Positions 1-11,113 of a stretch of DNA of 64,000 bases are shown here, piece after piece; the stretch's first letter is position 1, and each line of letters begins with the position of its first letter. The stretch comes from Gongronella butleri. Lineage: Eukaryota > Mucoromycota > Mucoromycetes > Mucorales > Cunninghamellaceae. The stretch spans positions 299,326 to 363,325 of the forward strand of contig JAIWZP010000033.1 in the NCBI GenBank assembly GCA_025201375.1, in the 5' to 3' direction. A program made the translations under genes and the position numbers. Under the pieces are notes generated by a model, which made no database searches, was not told where the DNA came from, and saw only the letters and a program-made list of their open reading frames with translations.

Positions 1-120
1 GCAGCCGCCCGGCGGAGGAATGATGCGTTCACCACCTTGGCTTGGGCACGAAGGGCTAATTGGGACCATTGGGGCAACCACGTAAAAAAATCACAAAATA
101 ATCGCGTATTTATTTTCTTG

Positions 121-1037
121 CTAAAAGAAGTACATTGGCGTCGCGCCTAATCGCTCTCCTCTTGGTAGCTGCCTTGCGGGTGGGCAAGCAGGCGGCATGA
201 CGCTAAAATAAAAAGGGTAAGAACAAGCGCCAAGCTTAATTTTTTGCATGAACTTGCATTGGTAAATGTCGGCCTTGGTGCGCTGGATACCGTCCTTGTC
301 GGTGTAGTCGCTGTATCGCAATTGACCCTCGACGTAGACGAGATCACTGTAGTGAAAACAAAAAAAGAGCGCGTGAGCAATGGCCGACGCATGGATTTTT
401 TTATTTTGTTTGCGTGTTACCCCTTCTTGATACGGTCAGGGAGCCAATCGGCGGCACCCCACGACACAATGCGATGCCATTGGGTCTTCTTGACCAAGTT
501 GCCTGAAAAAAAAAAAGGGAGCGCGTCAAGGCCATGGTCTCACACGTTTGTGCCACAAAACACGGTTTTAAGCGCGTTCCAAGCAAAACATGCGCGCCAA
601 ATGGCTGTTTCACCTTACCCTCCTTGTCAGGGCGCGTCTCCGAAGTGGCAACAGTGTAATTGACAACACGGCGGTCGCCGGCCACTTCATTGACTGTGGG
701 ATCAGAGCCGACGCGGCCGATAAGCTGGATCTTGTTCACTGTAAAACAGAAATTGTGCCGTGAGATGACCACCGAAACGCGTATGTGCGTGTCGTGTGTG
801 CGTAAACTACAACGACTTACGCGTGGCGCGAGTAGCAGATGACGAAAAGGCCTAGAAACACGCCAAAAAAAAAAAAAGAAAAAGAAAAAAAAAGCAAGGG
901 GTTGTAAGGGCGTGTGAGCCAGGGTATGTTTGCTTGACCCGGATTTTAGCGCGACTTTCAGGTCAAAGAGCGTGTCCACTTACGCGAGCCATAGGGCGCG
1001 ACGCCTGGAAAGACGAACGAAGAAGCTGGTTGTGCAT
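121..1037 (-). CDS. RIM1: Mitochondrial single-stranded DNA-binding protein (Rim1/mtSSB)
   Basis: The product should coat single-stranded mitochondrial DNA during replication. I read six exons: 984..1037, 821..851, 619..738, 421..502, 346..254 and 202..121. They join in frame to 153 aa. Exon 1 encodes a basic presequence (MHNQLLRSSFQASRPMAR) and exon 2 is only 31 nt. The OB-fold follows, with the SSB signature LNKIQLIGRVGSDPTVNE, then KTQWHRIVSWG and GDLVYVEGQLRYSDY, all typical of bacterial and mitochondrial SSB. The last intron (203..253, 51 nt) is a multiple of three and contains no stop, so the C-terminus could retain it; that part is uncertain. The gene is divergent from the GON7-like gene across about 200 bp. 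Family assignment is firm, the tail is not. Confidence 0.85.
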
Positions 1038-1237
1038 ATTGTATAAAAAGAAAGAAAAAAAAAGTGAAAGCGAGTGAGAAACAAAATAGACAATCTATTC
1101 CAAATGAAATTGGGTCATTGAGGGTTCCATGCGCTTGTGTCACCACGCGATCGGGTTGAAAATGAGGGTATTGCGCGGATGAATTCGCCTGTTTTTCTTT
1201 TTTCTTTCCTCGTTTCCGCGCTTTTTTTCTTTTTCCA

Positions 1238-1450
1238 ATGAGCACCGTCAAGGCCGAATACAAGCACAACACCACCACGGCCTCGTTTGACGCCAAGGCG
1301 ACCGATTCGTCGTTTCCTCAGCTCATTGACGCTGTCAAAGATATGCAGGCACAGCTCAACAAGCACCTGACGGCCGTCATGCAGGAAAACAACGAGACCA
1401 TGGACAACACTATGCCGTACGACGACGACGAGGAAGACGACGACGCTTAG
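1238..1450 (+). CDS. GON7: GON7-like subunit of the EKC/KEOPS complex (probable)
   Basis: This is a 70-aa single-exon protein. The middle (FPQLIDAVKDMQAQLNKHL) is a predicted amphipathic helix, and the tail is a strongly acidic run ending DDDEEDDDA. Small size, one helix of the type LxxLxxxVxxMQxxLNxxL and an acidic disordered tail are the hallmarks of Gon7, which stabilises the KEOPS complex that makes the tRNA t6A modification. The match rests on architecture because the family diverges quickly. The start codon directly follows a T/C-rich leader, as in other genes here. It could be another small acidic nuclear protein. Confidence 0.5.
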   Translation: MSTVKAEYKHNTTTASFDAKATDSSFPQLIDAVKDMQAQLNKHLTAVMQENNETMDNTMPYDDDEEDDDA

Positions 1451-1557
1451 AAACTCAACACTCAAATGATACCATACATTTAAATGAATGAAAAACTAGC
1501 CGATTGCCAGCAATTGACTGGAAACATTTTATTTTTGGGCCATTTGGGCTGATTTTC

Positions 1558-3369
1558 TTAGTCTTGGTCAGCGGTGAGATCGATGGAAAAGTTGGTGATT
1601 TGCGGGAGGTACGCATACGAGGAGAGTTCGAGGATGGCCAGATCGTCAAAGACCCTTTTGCTATTATATCCGCCAAGGACATAGATGCGCGAGTCATAAA
1701 GCACGGACGTGTGGTATCCACGCGCTGGCGGTGCCACGCCATAGATGTGGCGGGCCTCCCAGGCCATGGTCACTGCAAAAAAAAGGGTGAGTCAACAATG
1801 GGCTTCAAAAAGCGAGAACTACCGCGTTTTTTTTTTAAAAAAAAAATTACCAAGATTGAGGACGAGGACCTGATTCGAATAGGAGCTTCCGTCGTGGCCG
1901 CCGATGATGAAGAGATAGGAGCCTACTTGCGTGGCGGTGTGGCCAAAGCGCGGGATGCATTGATTGAGGGGCATGAATGTCCATTCGCGCGTTTCGAGAT
2001 CGAGCACATACACGTCGCCAAAGCATTCCTGACCATCGCTGCCGCCAAAGATCACGAGCTTGTGCCCGACCAGGTTGCCACTGTGATATCCGCGCGCGAG
2101 CGGCGCGTCGCCCGTCGGCGCCCACTTTTCCCATACCACATTTTCCTTGTCAGCGACATCCAGCACGTGCACGTCCGCCAGCGGATGGCTCCCGTCGCCA
2201 CCGCCTACAACAATGATCTTGGTTTTCCACACACACGTAATGTGCGCACGTCGCGGGCTACACGCCTTGCCTTGCACTTTGGGCTGGCTCCACGACAAAG
2301 ATTCTAAATAAAAAATAATATAAAAACGGGAAAAAAATGAGAAATCACGCTTACACAATGGCAAGATGCCTCGTGTTTTTGTTTCTCTTTTTATTATTAC
2401 CTGTGTTCAAGCGGTAAACATCGTTAAAGTAGCGCGGCCCATCGCCGCCGCCAAAGACGAACATTTCAAAGGATTTGCGCGTGCCGGTCTGATACTCGAC
2501 GATATTGGCGGAATGGCCGCGGCTAGGCGATGGTGCCTTGCCAATCGTGTTGGGCGAGCGCCACATGAGCGTGTCTGAGAAAAAAAAAAAGGGGGGGACG
2601 GCACGGAAGGTCAATCTTTTCTTCTTTTTTTCTTTTTTTCTTTTTCTTTTACCCATGTCCATGATGTACAGCCTGTCATAGCATGTGGCTTGATTTGCAC
2701 CGCCAAAGACATAGAGAAGATCGCCCACGAGACTCGCGGTGTGGCCGCGCAGTGCATGAGGCAGATTTTTCTTGTAGCGCGACCAATACATGCCAGATGC
2801 AGGTGCAGGAGGCTGATAGTCGTCCATCCATGCATTATCGGGCTTCTCGTCCATTTCAGGTACCAGCTGCAGCGTCGTCGACGGGCTGGGCAGACGCGAC
2901 ACCTCTAAAAAGGGGAGAAACAATGAGCATCAGGGATTCACGCGCTTAGGCCAATGCAGGCTCAGGCACGTTCTCCTTTTTCTTTTTTTTTTTGAAAGGA
3001 TGCTTGCCTGGCTTTTTCTTTTTGGCACGTCTTGACGATGCAGAGCGCTGCTTGGTGGTATGGATGGGCTGCTGGATGGCAATGGTGGGCGCCGACGACG
3101 TGGTGGAAGCGCGAGGCATGGGGATCTCGGCAACAGAGTACAATGGCGTGCCATTGTTCGCCGCCGACGACTCCATTGGCAGTGTGGGGGATTCTGGACG
3201 TTCGATCGTGCTAAGAAATAAATAAATAAATAAAAAGGTCAGCTCGCCTGTCGTGCCCATCATTTCGCTGGTGTCACCTTGTCGAGACGATGCTGATGCC
3301 GCTCGTCGTGCTAACGCTCGCCTTGCGCGACACAGGCGCCTTGCTGTAATTGTCAAAGACCAGGGGCAT
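1558..3369 (-). CDS. Kelch-repeat beta-propeller protein
   Basis: Six exons (3278..3369, 3008..3210, 2653..2904, 2401..2574, 1851..2303, 1558..1772) join to 462 aa. Residues 1-136 are low-complexity and end in a basic patch (SSRRAKKKKP). Residues about 137-450 are six kelch repeats with the usual double-Gly/Trp pattern, such as YVFGGANQATCYDRLYIMD, FVFGGGDGPRYFNDVYRL and FIIGGHDGSSYSNQVLVL. Such propellers are protein-interaction platforms, for example in cell-end marker proteins; the partner here is unknown. The second intron (2905..3007) starts with GC (CAG|GCAAGC). If it is not removed, the reading frame stops at 2946 and the kelch part has no upstream Met. The 203-nt exon fits both phases exactly, which supports one gene rather than two. 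Confidence 0.8.
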
Positions 3370-3630
3370 TCAAGAAATGCGCGAGACCAGATGGGAAATG
3401 GACGGAGGAAAAAAAAAAAAAAAGAAAAGAAAAGGAAAAGGAAAGCGCGTGCCAAAGGCCAAAAGATAACAAAATGAGAAAAAGAAAAGACGAGAAATGC
3501 GAAGGCCAAAGCGACCCGCTAAATTTAAAAAAAGAAGAGACGTGAGCACAAGCTTTTTTGGAAGCACGCCCCTCTTGGTTGCACTGACACAAGTGACACA
3601 AGCAAAAAGAGACGGGAAAAAAAAGAGCAA

Positions 3631-4325
3631 TCAGGCATTGGAGGGAGGTTGCCAATCGAACAGCATTTCACCAAATGCATCCTCATCCAATACACGCGTC
3701 GGTTGCTGCTTGTCCAATGCATCAAATAAGATGGCAGCAAGCACATGCGCGCACTATTTTTTAAAACAGTCAGTTTATCTGCGTTTTGCCCTTTTGTCGC
3801 CCATTGACCCAATACCATCAATTGCGCACGGTCGCGCAGCACGTCGTCGAAAAACACGCGGCATGAGCAGTAGCGCGGATGGATGAAGCATAACACGTCG
3901 TCAGCGTTGGAAATCGCATTTTCGCCGTTTTCACCGTCATCTTTTCGCGCGTCGCCGCTTTCGTCGGGGTCTGTGGGTTCCTGATGACGCGCAACACTGT
4001 ACACCGTGCGCCGCGCAGGGTTGCCGACCTGGAGACGCGTCACTATTAGTAAAAATTAAAAAAAGCACCGTCAGACCCATTTTTTCGTGTCTGCGCGTCT
4101 TACCAGCGTCATTATCAAGCAAGTCGAGCGCGTCCAGCAACGTATTTTCCAACAACTCAAAAAGCACGCGCACCTGATCCTCTGTCACTGAGCGAAAATA
4201 CAAAAAGGAGGCGTCAGCGCTCAAACACCAAGAAAAGCCATTTGCAGCGCTCACTTACGCTTTCGAGTGCCTCGTATCGTGCCCACCACCTTGTCAAAGA
4301 GAGGCAGAGCGTGACGTTCGATCAT
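3631..4325 (-). CDS. SWS1: SWIM zinc-finger protein, Sws1/ZSWIM7-like (Shu complex)
   Basis: Four exons (4259..4325, 4104..4187, 3816..4042, 3631..3753) join to 166 aa. The protein aligns with the ZSWIM7/Sws1 layout: an N-terminal helix (RVLFELLENTLLDALDLLDND), a short beta region (NPARRTVYSVARH), then a SWIM motif whose Cys-x-Cys pair is YCSCRVFFDDVL and whose Cys-x-His pair is CAHVLAAILFDAL. The C-x-C/C-x-H pairs are split between exons 3 and 4, so the motif appears only after splicing. Sws1 with Rad51 paralogues forms the Shu complex, which promotes Rad51 filament formation in homologous recombination. Start chosen at the Met of MIERHALPLFDK; a longer in-frame ORF begins at 4466. Confidence 0.75.
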
Positions 4326-4905
4326 CCGGGACAAGTAACAAGAATGGAGAAAACGGAAAGGGAAACAGAGCTGTGGGCTGAAAACAGGCTCTGCATTCAA
4401 ATTCCGCGCCATTGGGACGCCCCGACCACCCAGATCGCGCCCAATGCTACGCGTTAGCATTTGCATAGCTGCTAGTAAAAAAAAAAAAAAGGGTGGTCCG
4501 AGAGATTATTGCCACGGATGCCTTGGTGGTTCGTCTTTTTTGGCACAAATACCCCTCGTTCCACTCTGTCCGCGGCCACGTGATGGCCAATGTCATTTGC
4601 TGCATCGACGTCATGGACCCGCTCAGACGTTGAGCATCATGGATGGCGTTGCATTGCCCATGGCCCTTGGGGCCAAGCAACAAAATGCAAAACGGCCAAG
4701 CGAAAAGGGCTCGATGCAATGGTAATTGATGGTGCAACGCGATATCCATGTTGCAACTTCAAATCTATGCGTCCCTTCAGCCGATGGTCAGCCCCCCTCT
4801 CCTTGGCTATCGTTCGGAGCTTCTTTTGGAATCGATAAAAAATCGACCAAGCTTCTCCTTTTTTTTTCTCTCTCTTTTTTTTTCGCTCTTTATCTTTTTT
4901 TTCTC
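4326..4905. promoter_or_regulatory. Divergent promoter region between SWS1-like and sulfite oxidase genes
   Basis: No coding sequence is supported here. The last ~55 bp before the sulfite oxidase ATG are a nearly pure T/C tract, a leader type seen before several genes in this window. The region probably holds both divergent promoters; no specific factor site was recognised. Confidence 0.4.
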
Positions 4906-6994
4906 ATGTCCAAAAAACAGCTCGATTACCACGCGGATCCTTGCAGGGACGAGTTTTGCTTGGTCGTGCGCAAGGATATGCCCTTCAATGCTGAGCCGCA
5001 GCCGCCCGACCTCGTCAAGCACTATATCACGCCTCTGCCCTTCTTTTTCTGTCGCTCTCACGGCCCGCTGCCGGATCTCGACGATAATCATGCAATAGAG
5101 TTTGCTGGCATCGGGCTGCGCAAGCCTATCACCTTCACCGTCGACCAGCTCAAGCGTCAATTCCCCAAGAAAACCATCGTCATGGCCCTCCAGGTAATGT
5201 TTTTCATTTGTTTTTTTAAAAAAAAGAAAAAGCAAAGCAGGGATTGTAGAGACCCCCATTTTTGGGCTGTCGGCGAGTTTGCAAATTTGGGGGGGGCAGT
5301 CTGCATTTGTTGCATGTTCTTTTGCGTGTGATGTGTGGGAATCCATTGTGGGAAAAAAAAAAAAAGCTTCAATTATCACTCACGCCCCCTTTTTCTCCCT
5401 CCGCTTTTTTTTTGCCGCATTGATACCCAGTGTGCTGTAAGATGGGGCAGCTTAGCGAATATAAGCTTGTTGTTGTGGCGCTCATTTGCTGGTTTTTTTT
5501 TTTTTCATTTTGATTCCAGGGAAACCGACGCGACGGCTTGCACCGTGTGAAGCACACCAAGGGCGTAAGTTTGTTTGCCCCCCCCCACTTCCCTGGACCT
5601 GTCGCGCGACAAATTGACCCCGCCTTATTATTATTATTTTTAGGTGATCTGGGGCCCCTGCGCGGTCGCCAATGCAAAGTACGGCGGTTGCCGTCTCAAA
5701 GACGTCCTGGCTACCATTGGCATCACCTGCCAGCTCAAGGACATTGGTAAATTACACCTTGCTTTTGAATCCGTCGAAGAGGTAAAAGTTGAAAAGTCAA
5801 ATTAGAAAACGTGGGGCTCGTGACGCGTCGGTGGTCGTCGTCATATGGCGTCATGCGGGGGACAAGGGCACTGTCGCACAAGAGCCACCACGCAGGTTTT
5901 TGTTTTCACTCACCCGTTTTGCCAAAAAGTGCGAAGAGGACGTCTGCTACGGCTCGTCCATCCCATTGAGCAAGGCATTGTAAGACTTTTATCGTCTAAA
6001 TCGAAAAAAATGAAGAAAAAAAAGGGAAATTGCCATTGACGCCCCTCGTTGCTGCCCCCAGAGACGAATTCGGCGATGTGCTGCTGGCCTATGAGATGAA
6101 TGACGCGCCATTAACGCGTGACCACGGCGCACCCATTCGTGTCGTCGTGCCTGGTAAGGCAAAAAAAGAAGAAAAAAAGAGAGAGAGAGAAATCACGTGT
6201 AACCAAGTTCGTTGGCGGTCCACGGTCTTTTTTAGGTTACATTGGTGCGCGCTCGGTCAAGTTCCTAAAGTCCATCACCATCCAGGATGAGGAGTCCGTG
6301 TCCTACTTTCAGCGCAAAGACTACAAAATCCTGCCTGCTCACGTAAAACAGTCAAAACACGCCATGGACGCTCCCCTCACGCTTACTTTTTTTTTTTCTC
6401 TTTTTTGATGCAGGTGGACTGCGAGAAACAAGCCGATGCGTACTGGTGCAAGGTGCCGTCGATTGGCGAGTATAATGTGCAGTCGTACGTGTGCGATCCC
6501 GCCGATGGCGTGCTTGCCGACGACGACGCCGAGGGCCAGCGCATTGTCAAAGGCTACGCGCTCTCGGGCGGCGGACGCGGTATCCAGCGCGTCGGTAAGA
6601 ATTGGAAAAAACTGACATGAGGGGCGTGTCCATTGATCTTTTTTACGTTTTTGTAGATGTGTCGGCGGACGATGGCAAAAATTGGATAGAAGCGCAGCTG
6701 TTCCAGCCCCAGACGGATCCTTCCACCACCAACGTGTGGTCATGGTGCCTTTGGACAGTCTCCGTGCATGTGCGCCGCAACAAACGTATTGTGTGCCGTG
6801 CAGGTACATAAAAAAAAATGAAAAAGGTAGCCATTGCCCATGACACTCATTCTCTATTCCCCTTCCATCGTCTTTAAGTCGACTCGGCCGGCAATATCCA
6901 GCAAGAATACCCCGTGTGGAATTACCGCGGCGTGATGAACAATTCATGGCGCAACGTGCCTGATCAAAAAGAACCGCAAATGTCCGCCCTTTAG
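4906..6994 (+). CDS. Sulfite oxidase (molybdopterin enzyme) with a 6-nt catalytic microexon
   Basis: The enzyme oxidises sulfite to sulfate with a molybdenum cofactor. Ten exons (4906..5193, 5431..5436, 5520..5564, 5644..5781, 5930..5979, 6062..6153, 6236..6342, 6414..6594, 6657..6803, 6879..6994) join to 389 aa. The 6-nt exon TGTGCT supplies Cys-Ala in MALQ-CA-GNRRDG. This is the conserved LQCAGNRR segment whose Cys (residue 97) is the molybdenum ligand. Further hallmarks are [56 protein letters not shown] and the dimerisation domain to [11 protein letters not shown]. There is no N-terminal cytochrome b5 domain and no presequence, so this is the plant-like short form. The C-terminus SAL resembles a weak peroxisomal signal. 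The intron before exon 5 ends in AAG. Confidence 0.93.
5431..5436 (+). other. 6-nt microexon encoding Cys-Ala of the sulfite oxidase active site
   Basis: TGTGCT is flanked by a consensus acceptor (tgatacccag) and donor (gtaaga) and is in phase 0 with both neighbours. It restores the conserved LQ-CA-GNRR motif. Without it the protein would be in frame but would lack the molybdenum-binding cysteine. Confidence 0.85.
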
Positions 6995-9008
6995 CCTCTT
7001 TTTTCATCATCAAATCACCGCCGCCAGGGTGCCCACACTCAATTCCCCCTTTTGCTGCACATTGTTCCAATAAAGCAGCTACAGCTGAACCAGAGCTGTC
7101 AAACAAAACGGCTAAATGGCAGAATTGGAGATTGCTCGCGCTTCAGTGATCCAATCTCTGCCAAACTTTTCCATTGTTAGTTTTGTGCCTCTCTTTTCAT
7201 CTGTTTCAAGTTTGGGACTAGTCATACGCGGTAGTCCAAAGATGCTCTTAAAATTGTTAATTTTAGCAAAATATGGCAGCATGTGGCCATCCAGGCATTG
7301 CAGCAGCGCGAAACACATTGCATCGTGAAATGGCGAGCTAGAAACCCCGAGTTAAACTTCATGCGCAGCTGTCAAAAGTCAACCGGGGCGCGCCACAGGC
7401 AAATCAAAAAATGAGCGGTTTTGAGCTCCATGGAAGAAATGGAAAATATAGGTTCTCAGAATCACACCAAACTTACACACAATATACATCGCATGCTGAA
7501 ACGATGAAATACGCAAAAACGAACGCGATCGATTTGCTCGTTGTCGAGCAATGAGCAAAATTTAATAAATTTTCAAAGACGAATTGCACAGGAAAAGCGC
7601 GCCAATAGGGCAGGACTGACGCGTCGACTGGCAAGTGTTACTCCAGGTGCTTAGTTTTGGTATAGAACAGGCGCGTGGCAATGGACGTCTGACGCGGTTT
7701 ATCACGCGTCCAAGTTGCCCTGCAAACATGCTGGTCGCGTCAATTCTGCCTGGAACTTGTTTTTTGCTGCGATCATGGACATTCATGTACGCAGCGGACC
7801 GTGCTCTTTCTGATGGTCTGTGTTTCACGGCTCTGTGGCCAATTTTCGCCGACTTGACCTTGAAGTGAAAAAAAGAGGCCATTTGCATTTTTCGCGACAA
7901 CCAGCCGATGTACCTCAAGTTTTTATCTGCTTTTCGTCGGTGAACAACACGTGTTTACCTTGTGGTCAAATGGCTTGGCGATCTGACGACCTAAATTCTA
8001 CCGATTTCAATTCCTCGACTGCACCCCTTGGAAAATCCGTGATTTTGAACATCGTCATTTGCTCGGCATCTAACGATCGCTGCGACGCAAGAGTGGGCTC
8101 ATTTGAACGAGAATGTGTGGACTCGTGGGTACGAGGAGCTAATTTCCCTAGTAAATTGTAACAGGATGGACAAAAGACCAAAATACAATAAAACGCCAGT
8201 TATCACGAATTTCGCGATACATTACGCGTGTCTTACCCCCGGCGGTTCGTTGTTATTCGCAAAGGCAAGTGAGTAAAGTGTACTGATCACTTTCAGGGAG
8301 CCCAGCATTGCATGGAGCACCAATTTATCGTCGGCAAAGTTAGATTACCTTGACATTTCTTGATTTCTTGGTAGGAGTGCGTCCAGTCGCTGTGAGCATT
8401 AATAGAGAGTGAATCTAAGCTTAAAGGTGATTCAAATGGTAAAAACAAATTTGGCATTTTATCACTGCATTTCGTTGTATGTGGATTTACAGGCATCTCG
8501 ACACGAAAATTGACCGGTGGAGAGCAAATGAACTAAATTGGTGGGTACGAAATTTTATACAATGATTTATTGGTGGATGCGCTCTATGCTTATGCGAGTC
8601 TCATGCAATTCAAAGAGTTTGACCCTTAGAAAATTGAGATTTTGTCCTTTTTTTTACGAAAAACCGCGATTGGTCGTCATCCACAAGAGCAACACAATAC
8701 GCGTTAAAATGCTTCGAAGCAGATGAATGGAGCTCCTGTTTGCATTCATCTGTTTCTTTTTTCATTGTATGACCAGCTCAGATCGGCGCACAATTAGCGG
8801 TTCATGCAAGAAAAAAATCGATGGTGGTGCAAAAAGCAGGGCAAGCAAGCGTGGTTTGAAACAGGGAGAGAGGGCGGATGGGCAATTGGCTCGGCAAGCA
8901 GCTTGTTTTTATTGCGTTTTTTCAACACACTATTTTTTTCTTTCTCTTTTTACACTTTTTCTTGTTCTTTCACTTTTTTTTTTGTTCAGTGAGCCCCCTT
9001 TTTTTAAA
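6995..9008. other. Gene-free interval with degenerate repeat sequence
   Basis: No ORF here has coding-like composition or a recognisable family. It is AT-richer than the flanking genes. 7850..8060 matches repeat copies elsewhere in the window (core TCGACTGCACCCCTTGG). The last 100 bp form the T-rich leader of the Sgf73 gene. Confidence 0.5.
7850..8060 (+). repeat. Dispersed repeat family A, copy 1
   Basis: A segment running from GACCTTGAAGTGAAA through GGCGATCTGACG to TCGACTGCACCCCTTGGAAA followed by TCCGTGATTTTGAA. The same ordered blocks recur near 35970-36205 and 36600-36850, and reversed near 47870-48045 and 21970-22130. Confidence 0.55.
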
Positions 9009-11113
9009 ATGTCAGGCAATGGCTCTGGTCGCAAGCAAGGTACATCAGCGTGCATGAGGATGGGATGAAGGCGGCGCTAACTTTTTTTCTTGTTTTCTTG
9101 TGTTTTTATGAGCGTAGAACCACTTTCTGACGAACAACAGGCCGCTTTAAAGCAAAAGGCCGGCAAAATCGACCGTCTGCAAACAGGTAAGAGGGTGAAA
9201 AGGAAGCACAGGAACCAAGAAGCGGTGCGCGGACGCGAACAAGGCGGGACGAATAAGCGTTTTTGCTAGATATCACGAATTTATCCAAGCCGCTGCTCGG
9301 CGACGGGTCAAACGACAAGTCGTGGGCAAAGAACGTGTCGCCCAACATGTTGTCCGTGTTCCAGGACGCGGCCAGCTGGAGCCAGGTGAACATGAAGCCC
9401 GACCATCCGCTCATGCAGCAGCAACAACAACAAACGGATCTGCAACAGGCCACTGGCCAAGACTGGAGCACCGTTGCTCAAGCCATGGACATCGACGATG
9501 GTAAAAGAAATGCGCTACTCGTCCCATTAGCTTGATCTCACTCTTGTTTTTTTGCTTTTCAATATACAATCTCATCCATAGATGACGGCGACGAGGCTTC
9601 GAGCTCAGCAAGCACGAAATTGAACGCACGCGACATGAAAACCTTTGGCAATATGCCCATGGAGGATGAGGCCATGATCGTCACTTGCAACAATTGCAAG
9701 CGCGTCATCCTCGCCACGAGCTTCACCGATCATTTGAGTAAAAAGAAGAAATCCAAAAAAATCCAAAAACCAGCACATTTACTGCGGTCACGGGAGTGCT
9801 CAGCCCGTTGCCGCGGTCGCTCCAGTGTCGCGTTGCGCAGCTGCATCGTGGTCCCTTTTTTTTTCTTCGTTCCTCACTTTTTTTCTACTTTTTAGGTTCA
9901 TGTATGCCGGAAAAAGTGAAGCAGCGCCAGGGCGCGGATACCAGCAAGAACAGCAAGAAGCCCGCGGCGGAGGCGTTCTTCTCAGACAATGATGACTATG
10001 AAGATGATATGGGATCGACCAAGACAAAGAAGAAAAAGGCGATTAAACAGGAAGATACCACTGGCACGAATAACATGAAGCGCCCGCCACCTGCCGACAA
10101 GCTGGAGACCAAGAAAAAGACGAAAAAAGAAAAGACGAAAAAGGGCTCAAAGCAAAAAGGTAACAAACAAGCTGCGCCGCGCTCGTACAGAGGGGAGGGT
10201 TTCGCGTGGCAAAGTAGCGTGATCCGATGGCTCAGTCTTTCTTTTTCTTTTTGACCTTTTTTTTTTGGATTTGCAGCGCCTCTTGATCTGGACAAGCAAT
10301 GTGGTGTGATCACGGCGCCCAACACTACGCCGTGTACTCGGTCATTGACTTGCAAAAGCCATGCAATGGGCGCCAAGCGCGCTGTGGCGGGGCGATCTCA
10401 GCCATATGACGTGCTTTTGGCTGCGTATCAAAAGAAAGCGATTGGTCGACCACAAAGTAAGTGGGTTTGAGGGGCGCGAAAAAAAAAAAAAAAAAGCACA
10501 TGCTTATGTCAGTGTGAAATCAAGATGGAATTTTTGATTGTTTTGGTCTTTTTGATCGCTCATCTCTGTTTATGTGTTTTTAGCAGCCAATGCCAGCAGC
10601 GCAACGCCTCCCACGTCATCGACCACCAGTGCACCGCCTGTGAAACAAAGTTTGAAGGTGAAAAAGGCTGCCACGACGCCTGCCGTTGGTTCCACGAGCA
10701 CCGCCACGCCCAACCCCAACAACAATGACCAAGATTGCGTTGATTCCGATGAGGAGGTCGAGCATGTCTTGCACGCGCTGCGCGCCAGCCATCCAATACC
10801 GCTTGCGCAGCGTCCTCACTTTTATGTTCGCAGACAGCGCAAGACATACCGATTGCATGACATTTTGCTTGATGCAATCACTCCCAAAGATGCCGCAGCC
10901 GCCACTGAGGTGCCTACCGCCGCTCCCGTCGCCGCACCAATGAGCAATGCCCCCGCGTACCCCTCCTCCACCATCAATCTTCTCGCGTCAAATGCCAACA
11001 ATGCCTACAATCTTCATACCAACGTTGCCGGCTTCCCCATGTATAACATGGACAACATCACCCCATCCAGTCCATCCAATTCCTCCATGGTCAGCGCCTA
11101 TTCCATGCGCTAA
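9009..11113 (+). CDS. SGF73: SAGA complex subunit Sgf73 (ataxin-7 family, SCA7 domain)
   Basis: Seven exons (9009..9039, 9118..9186, 9270..9500, 9582..9737, 9896..10159, 10277..10456, 10584..11113) join to 486 aa. The N-terminal half has a glutamine run ([12 protein letters not shown]) and a zinc-binding [17 protein letters not shown] ... CMPEK element (ataxin-7 zinc finger). A Lys-rich linker follows, then the SCA7 domain with [20 protein letters not shown] and [14 protein letters not shown]. Sgf73 anchors the Ubp8/Sgf11/Sus1 deubiquitinase module, which removes ubiquitin from histone H2B, to SAGA. The C-terminal ~200 aa are Ala/Ser/Pro/Asn-rich and likely disordered, apart from a conserved-looking block [20 protein letters not shown]. 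Confidence 0.88.

Noticed and set aside
2946..3509. Separate - strand gene ending at 2946 just upstream of the kelch ORF
   Set aside because: A GC-AG intron at 2905..3007 joins it in frame to the kelch exons, and the stop falls inside that intron.
6339..7106. 255-codon - strand ORF
   Set aside because: Antisense to sulfite oxidase exons with no domain resemblance.
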